Assembly: GCA_049647265.1 (NCBI GenBank)
Contig: JBARXJ010000036.1
Span: 21,301-85,300 of the forward strand
Direction: 5' to 3'
Length of the DNA stretch: 64,000 nt
Source of the DNA: JAAURB01 sp049647265
GTDB lineage: Bacteria > Cyanobacteriota > Cyanobacteriia > Cyanobacteriales > Microcoleaceae
Part shown: in pieces, positions 60,805 to 64,000 of the stretch
Numbering within the stretch: the first letter of the stretch is position 1
Layout of the letters: every line of letters starts with the position of its first letter
Notes under the pieces: generated by a model
The model's input: only the letters and a program-made list of their open reading frames with translations
The model's database searches: none
What the model was told of the DNA's origin: nothing
Program-made: the position numbers and the translations under genes

Positions 60805-63800
60805 ATGTTTCAAACTGAACAACTGTCAGAATTTCAGAATTATAAAATTGTTGACTGTCTACACAGCGGTTCAAAGACTCTAGTTTATCGTGCAAAACGC
60901 ATTGCAGACGCTAAACTTGTCATCCTCAAGCTTTTACGCAATCAGTATCCTAGCTTTCACGAATTGCTACAATTTCGCAATCAATATATTATTACTAAAA
61001 ATTTAAATATCCCAGGTATTGTTCATCCAGAAAGCTTAGAACCTTACAGAAATAGCGCTATCTTGGTGATGGAAGATTATGGCGGAATTTCTCTACAACA
61101 GTATGTTAAAAAACAATCTCTCTCCCTCGTAGATATACTGAATCTTGCAATTCAACTGGCTCAGAGTCTACACGAATTACATCAATCTCGTGTGATTCAC
61201 AAAGATATTAAACCGGCTAATATTCTGATTCATCCTCAGTCAAAACTGGTTAAATTGATTGATTTTAGTATTGCTTCACTGTTGCCAAAAGAAACTCAAG
61301 AAATCCAAAATCCCAATATATTAGAAGGAACATTAGCATACATTTCTCCAGAACAAACCGGGCGAATGAATCGGGGAATTGATTATCGAACTGATTTCTA
61401 TTCTTTAGGCATTACTTTATATGAATTACTGACAGGAGAATTGCCCTTTAAAAGTAATGATCCGATGAAATTAGTACATTGTCACTTAGCGAAAATTCCT
61501 GCGGAATTAGGGAACAGGGAACAGGGAACAGGGAACAGAGAAGGGATTCCGGGAGTTGTTTCTGATATCGTGATAAAGTTGATGGCGAAGAATGCTGAAG
61601 AACGTTATCAAAGTAGTTTGGGGTTAAAGTTTGATTTAGAACAATGTTTAATTCAGTGGAAAAATACTGGAAAAATTAATAGCTTTGAATTAGGACAGCG
61701 GGATATAAGTGATCGGTTTTTAATTCCAGAAAAGCTATATGGACGGGACTCTGAAGTTAATCAATTATTAAATACTTTTCAAAGAATTAGCCAAGAAGCC
61801 ATAGTAACAGAAGCAAACGAGAATAATATTTGTAACTCAGAGATGATGCTAGTGGCAGGATTTTCTGGAATTGGGAAAACAGCAGTTGTAAATGTTGTTC
61901 ATAAACCCATTACTCGTGACTCAGGTTATTTTATTAAAGGAAAATTCGATCAATTTAATCGTGATATTCCTCTGTCTGCATTTGTGCAAGCCTTACGAGA
62001 TTTAATCGGGCAATTATCTAGTGAAAATGATATAAATTTACAACAATGGAAAAATAAAATTTTAGCCGCCGTTGGGGAAAACGGACAAGTTTTAATTGAA
62101 GTGATTCCCGAACTCGAAAATATTATAGGTGTTCAACCGGATGCATCAGAACTATCTGGGAGTGCGGCACAAAATCGATTCAATTTATTATTTAAAAATT
62201 TTATTAAAGTTTTTACAACAGTAGAACATCCATTAGTTATCTTTTTAGATGATTTACAATGGGCGGATTTAGCCTCGCTCGAGTTAATTAAACTCTTAAT
62301 GAATGATAGTAGTCATTTACTAATATTAGGCGCTTATCGAGATAACGAGGTTTCACCTATCCATCCATTTATCATGACAGTAGAAGAGCTTAAAACAGCA
62401 GAAGTAGTTGTTAATACAATCACCCTTAAACCGCTCAAATATAATGAAATTAATCATTTAGTCTCAGATACATTAAATTGTTCGTTAGAAATCGCTCAAC
62501 CGCTGAGTCAACTCGTTTATCAAAAAACAAAAGGAAATCCCTTTTTTACAACGCAGTTTCTCAAAGCTTTGTATGAAGATGGACAAATTAAATTTAATCC
62601 AGATCGCCGCTATTGGGAATGTGATATTGCTGAGATTAATGCCTTATCTCTGACTGATGATGTGGTGGAATTTATGGCGTTGCAGTTGCAGAAATTGCCA
62701 TCAGAAACCCAAGATATTTTAAAGTTAGCCGGTGCAATCGGTAACCAATTTGATTTAAATACCTTAGCAATAGTTTCAGAACAATTACCCACCGATACCG
62801 CAACAATACTGTGGAAAGCATTGCAAGAGGGTTTAATTTTACCCACAACTCAGGTTTATAAGTTTTTTCAAGATGCAGAACAATCCAATGCAGAAGAGAC
62901 AGTTAATCCACAATATCGATTTTTGCATGATCGGGTTCAACAAGCGGCTTATTCTTTAATTCCTGAAAATCAGAAGCAAGAAACTCATCTGAAAATTGGT
63001 CAACTATTACTTCAGAATACTTCAGAATTAGATCGTCAAGAAAAGCTATTTGATATTGTCAGGCATTTGAATTTAGCGATTGAATTAATCACTCAAGCAG
63101 AAAATCGAGAAGATTTAGCCCGACTGAACTTAGCCGCCGCAGAGAAAGCCAGAAATACAACAGCATACGCAACAGCCAAAAATTTTGTGCAAACAGGACT
63201 TGAGCTACTGAGTACAAATTGCTGGCAAACTCAATATGAATTAACCCTAAATCTTCATGTAGTTGCGGCAGAAACGGCTTACTTAAATGGTGACTTTGAG
63301 AGTATGGAAGTCATGGTGGTGAAGGTGTTACAAGCAGCTCAAACTATCCTAGATAAAGTCAAGATTTATGAGATTAAAATCAATGCCCTGACAAGCCAGA
63401 GTCAGATGTCTGAAGCGATCGCAGTGGGTGAAAATGTCCTGAGACAACTGGGGGTTGAATTCTCATCTGAAGCCGATGATGCCTTGACGGGCAAAGCACT
63501 ACAAACTCTTGCCTCACAACTCCAAGGCAAGCAGATCGAAGAATTAATTGATTTGCCGGTGATGAGCGATCAACGGATAATTGCAGCGATGCAACTGTTA
63601 GCAATGTTATTTGCCCCCATTTTTCTAGCAAAGCCTACTTTGCTGCCGCTACTGTGCTCGACAATGGTGAGTTTATCACTGCAATATGGCAATACACCCG
63701 CATCAATCGTTGGATATGCCGGTTATGGCATGGTGCTATCTGCCTTTTTAGGAGAAGTAGAAACAGGTTATCGCTTTGGGCAAGTTGCACTGAACTTACT

Positions 63801-64000
63801 CGCTCGCTTCAATGCGCGAGAATTTAAGTCTATTACTTTACTTCTATTTAGTACTTTTATTCATCATCGTCAAAAAGCATTGAGGACGACAATTCCAACT
63901 ATAAAAGAAGCCTATCTAGCGGGAATGGAAACCGGTAATTTCCTTTATGCTGGCTGCTGTCTTTCTGAATATTTATACGATCATTTTTTCGCTGGAGTCT
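60805..64000 (+). CDS. Large Ser/Thr kinase / AAA-type ATPase signalling protein, 3' end outside window
   Basis: An open frame from ATG 60805 runs without a stop to the window end (1,065 codons), with AAGGAGA before the start. An N-terminal Ser/Thr kinase domain has invariant K42, D134 (HKDIKPAN) and DFS (153-155) in place of DFG. A large AAA-type ATPase follows, with Walker A GFSGIGKT (352-359) and Walker B VIFLDDLQWAD, then helical repeats. Known relatives continue with GAF and histidine-kinase domains, which would lie beyond the window. Such proteins are multi-domain sensors. The kinase lobe contains a four-fold GGGAACA repeat. Confidence 0.88.
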   Translation, partial: MFQTEQLSEFQNYKIVDCLHSGSKTLVYRAKRIADAKLVILKLLRNQYPSFHELLQFRNQYIITKNLNIPGIVHPESLEPYRNSAILVMEDYGGISLQQYVKKQSLSLVDILNLAIQLAQSLHELHQSRVIHKDIKPANILIHPQSKLVKLIDFSIASLLPKETQEIQNPNILEGTLAYISPEQTGRMNRGIDYRTDFYSLGITLYELLTGELPFKSNDPMKLVHCHLAKIPAELGNREQGTGNREGIPGVVSDIVIKLMAKNAEERYQSSLGLKFDLEQCLIQWKNTGKINSFELGQRDISDRFLIPEKLYGRDSEVNQLLNTFQRISQEAIVTEANENNICNSEMMLVAGFSGIGKTAVVNVVHKPITRDSGYFIKGKFDQFNRDIPLSAFVQALRDLIGQLSSENDINLQQWKNKILAAVGENGQVLIEVIPELENIIGVQPDASELSGSAAQNRFNLLFKNFIKVFTTVEHPLVIFLDDLQWADLASLELIKLLMNDSSHLLILGAYRDNEVSPIHPFIMTVEELKTAEVVVNTITLKPLKYNEINHLVSDTLNCSLEIAQPLSQLVYQKTKGNPFFTTQFLKALYEDGQIKFNPDRRYWECDIAEINALSLTDDVVEFMALQLQKLPSETQDILKLAGAIGNQFDLNTLAIVSEQLPTDTATILWKALQEGLILPTTQVYKFFQDAEQSNAEETVNPQYRFLHDRVQQAAYSLIPENQKQETHLKIGQLLLQNTSELDRQEKLFDIVRHLNLAIELITQAENREDLARLNLAAAEKARNTTAYATAKNFVQTGLELLSTNCWQTQYELTLNLHVVAAETAYLNGDFESMEVMVVKVLQAAQTILDKVKIYEIKINALTSQSQMSEAIAVGENVLRQLGVEFSSEADDALTGKALQTLASQLQGKQIEELIDLPVMSDQRIIAAMQLLAMLFAPIFLAKPTLLPLLCSTMVSLSLQYGNTPASIVGYAGYGMVLSAFLGEVETGYRFGQVALNLLARFNAREFKSITLLLFSTFIHHRQKALRTTIPTIKEAYLAGMETGNFLYAGCCLSEYLYDHFFAGV
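61510..61537. repeat. Four tandem GGGAACA heptamers inside the kinase domain
   Basis: GGGAACA repeats exactly at 61510, 61517, 61524 and 61531. The heptamer is typical of cyanobacterial tandem repeats. In frame it encodes GNREQGTGNRE between ELG and GIPGVVS, in a loop where other members of the family have fewer residues. Confidence 0.8.

Overview
The window looks like chromosomal DNA from a cyanobacterium, probably a filamentous Oscillatoriales-type one (Lyngbya/Planktothrix-like; the genus is inference). The evidence is: many HIP1 octamers (GCGATCGC) inside and between genes; a magnesium chelatase subunit (chlD) and a cyanobacterial-type chorismate lyase (plastoquinone pathway); a SigC-type group 2 sigma factor; the asd-dapA-rnj and tig-clpP-clpX blocks; DUF760, DUF928 and DUF4278 proteins; and several short palindromic or heptameric repeats typical of these genomes. 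I see no rRNA, tRNA or CRISPR array.

Layout. 0-5 kb: tail of a PIN-domain toxin, then a Gld-type ABC permease / GldG / DUF4340 group without its ATPase, a sulfotransferase and a single-domain response regulator. 5.9-12.5 kb: a GyrA/ParC-type topoisomerase subunit, an ArnT-like glycosyltransferase, chorismate lyase and two membrane proteins. 12.8-29.5 kb: a long housekeeping and proteostasis region with clpC, sigC, an HtrA protease, DUF760, scpB, rnj, dapA, asd, tig, clpP, clpX and a 3-methyladenine DNA glycosylase. 29.5-33.6 kb: a gene-poor accessory stretch with a 40-residue protein, a Y1 transposase-like protein carrying a duplicated DUF4278-like leader, an apparently orphan glutamine-riboswitch-like RNA that abuts a MITE, a pentapeptide-repeat protein and 1.5 kb of palindrome-rich DNA. 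33.6-41 kb: chlD, a DoxX / interrupted DoxX / type II NADH dehydrogenase group, a prohibitin-like protein, a sugar kinase and a DUF928 protein.

41-43.3 kb: a decayed IS200/IS605-type TnpB element, itself carrying two inserted palindromic repeats. Its right end supplies the stop codon of the neighbouring gene. Next to it lie three TTTTCCACA boxes at an exact 21-bp spacing. 43.4-55.3 kb: fmt; a STAS-domain/sugar-transferase fusion followed by an RsbW-like kinase; a phosphoribosyltransferase; a Tat-exported DUF1501 protein; a VOC protein; a receiver/flavin-reductase fusion followed by a cyclic-nucleotide-domain histidine kinase; a subtilase; a DCC thiol protein and a YwqG-like protein. 55.4-58.9 kb: an AT-rich accessory island with a RelE/ParE-type toxin-antitoxin pair, two small proteins sharing a coiled-coil effector-associated-like domain, a DUF6414-like protein, and a Uma2 nuclease between 60-bp direct repeats. 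58.9-64 kb: a sodium/solute symporter and the first 1,065 codons of a very large Ser/Thr kinase-ATPase signalling protein that runs off the window.

The most noteworthy systems are: the partner-switching module fused directly to an exopolysaccharide-initiating sugar transferase (44.6-46.1 kb); the coiled-coil/DUF6414 cassette (56.1-58.0 kb), a plausible undescribed conflict system; the redox-fused two-component pair (49.5-52.6 kb); the phased DnaA-box-like cluster (43.1 kb); and the orphan riboswitch beside a MITE (30.9 kb).
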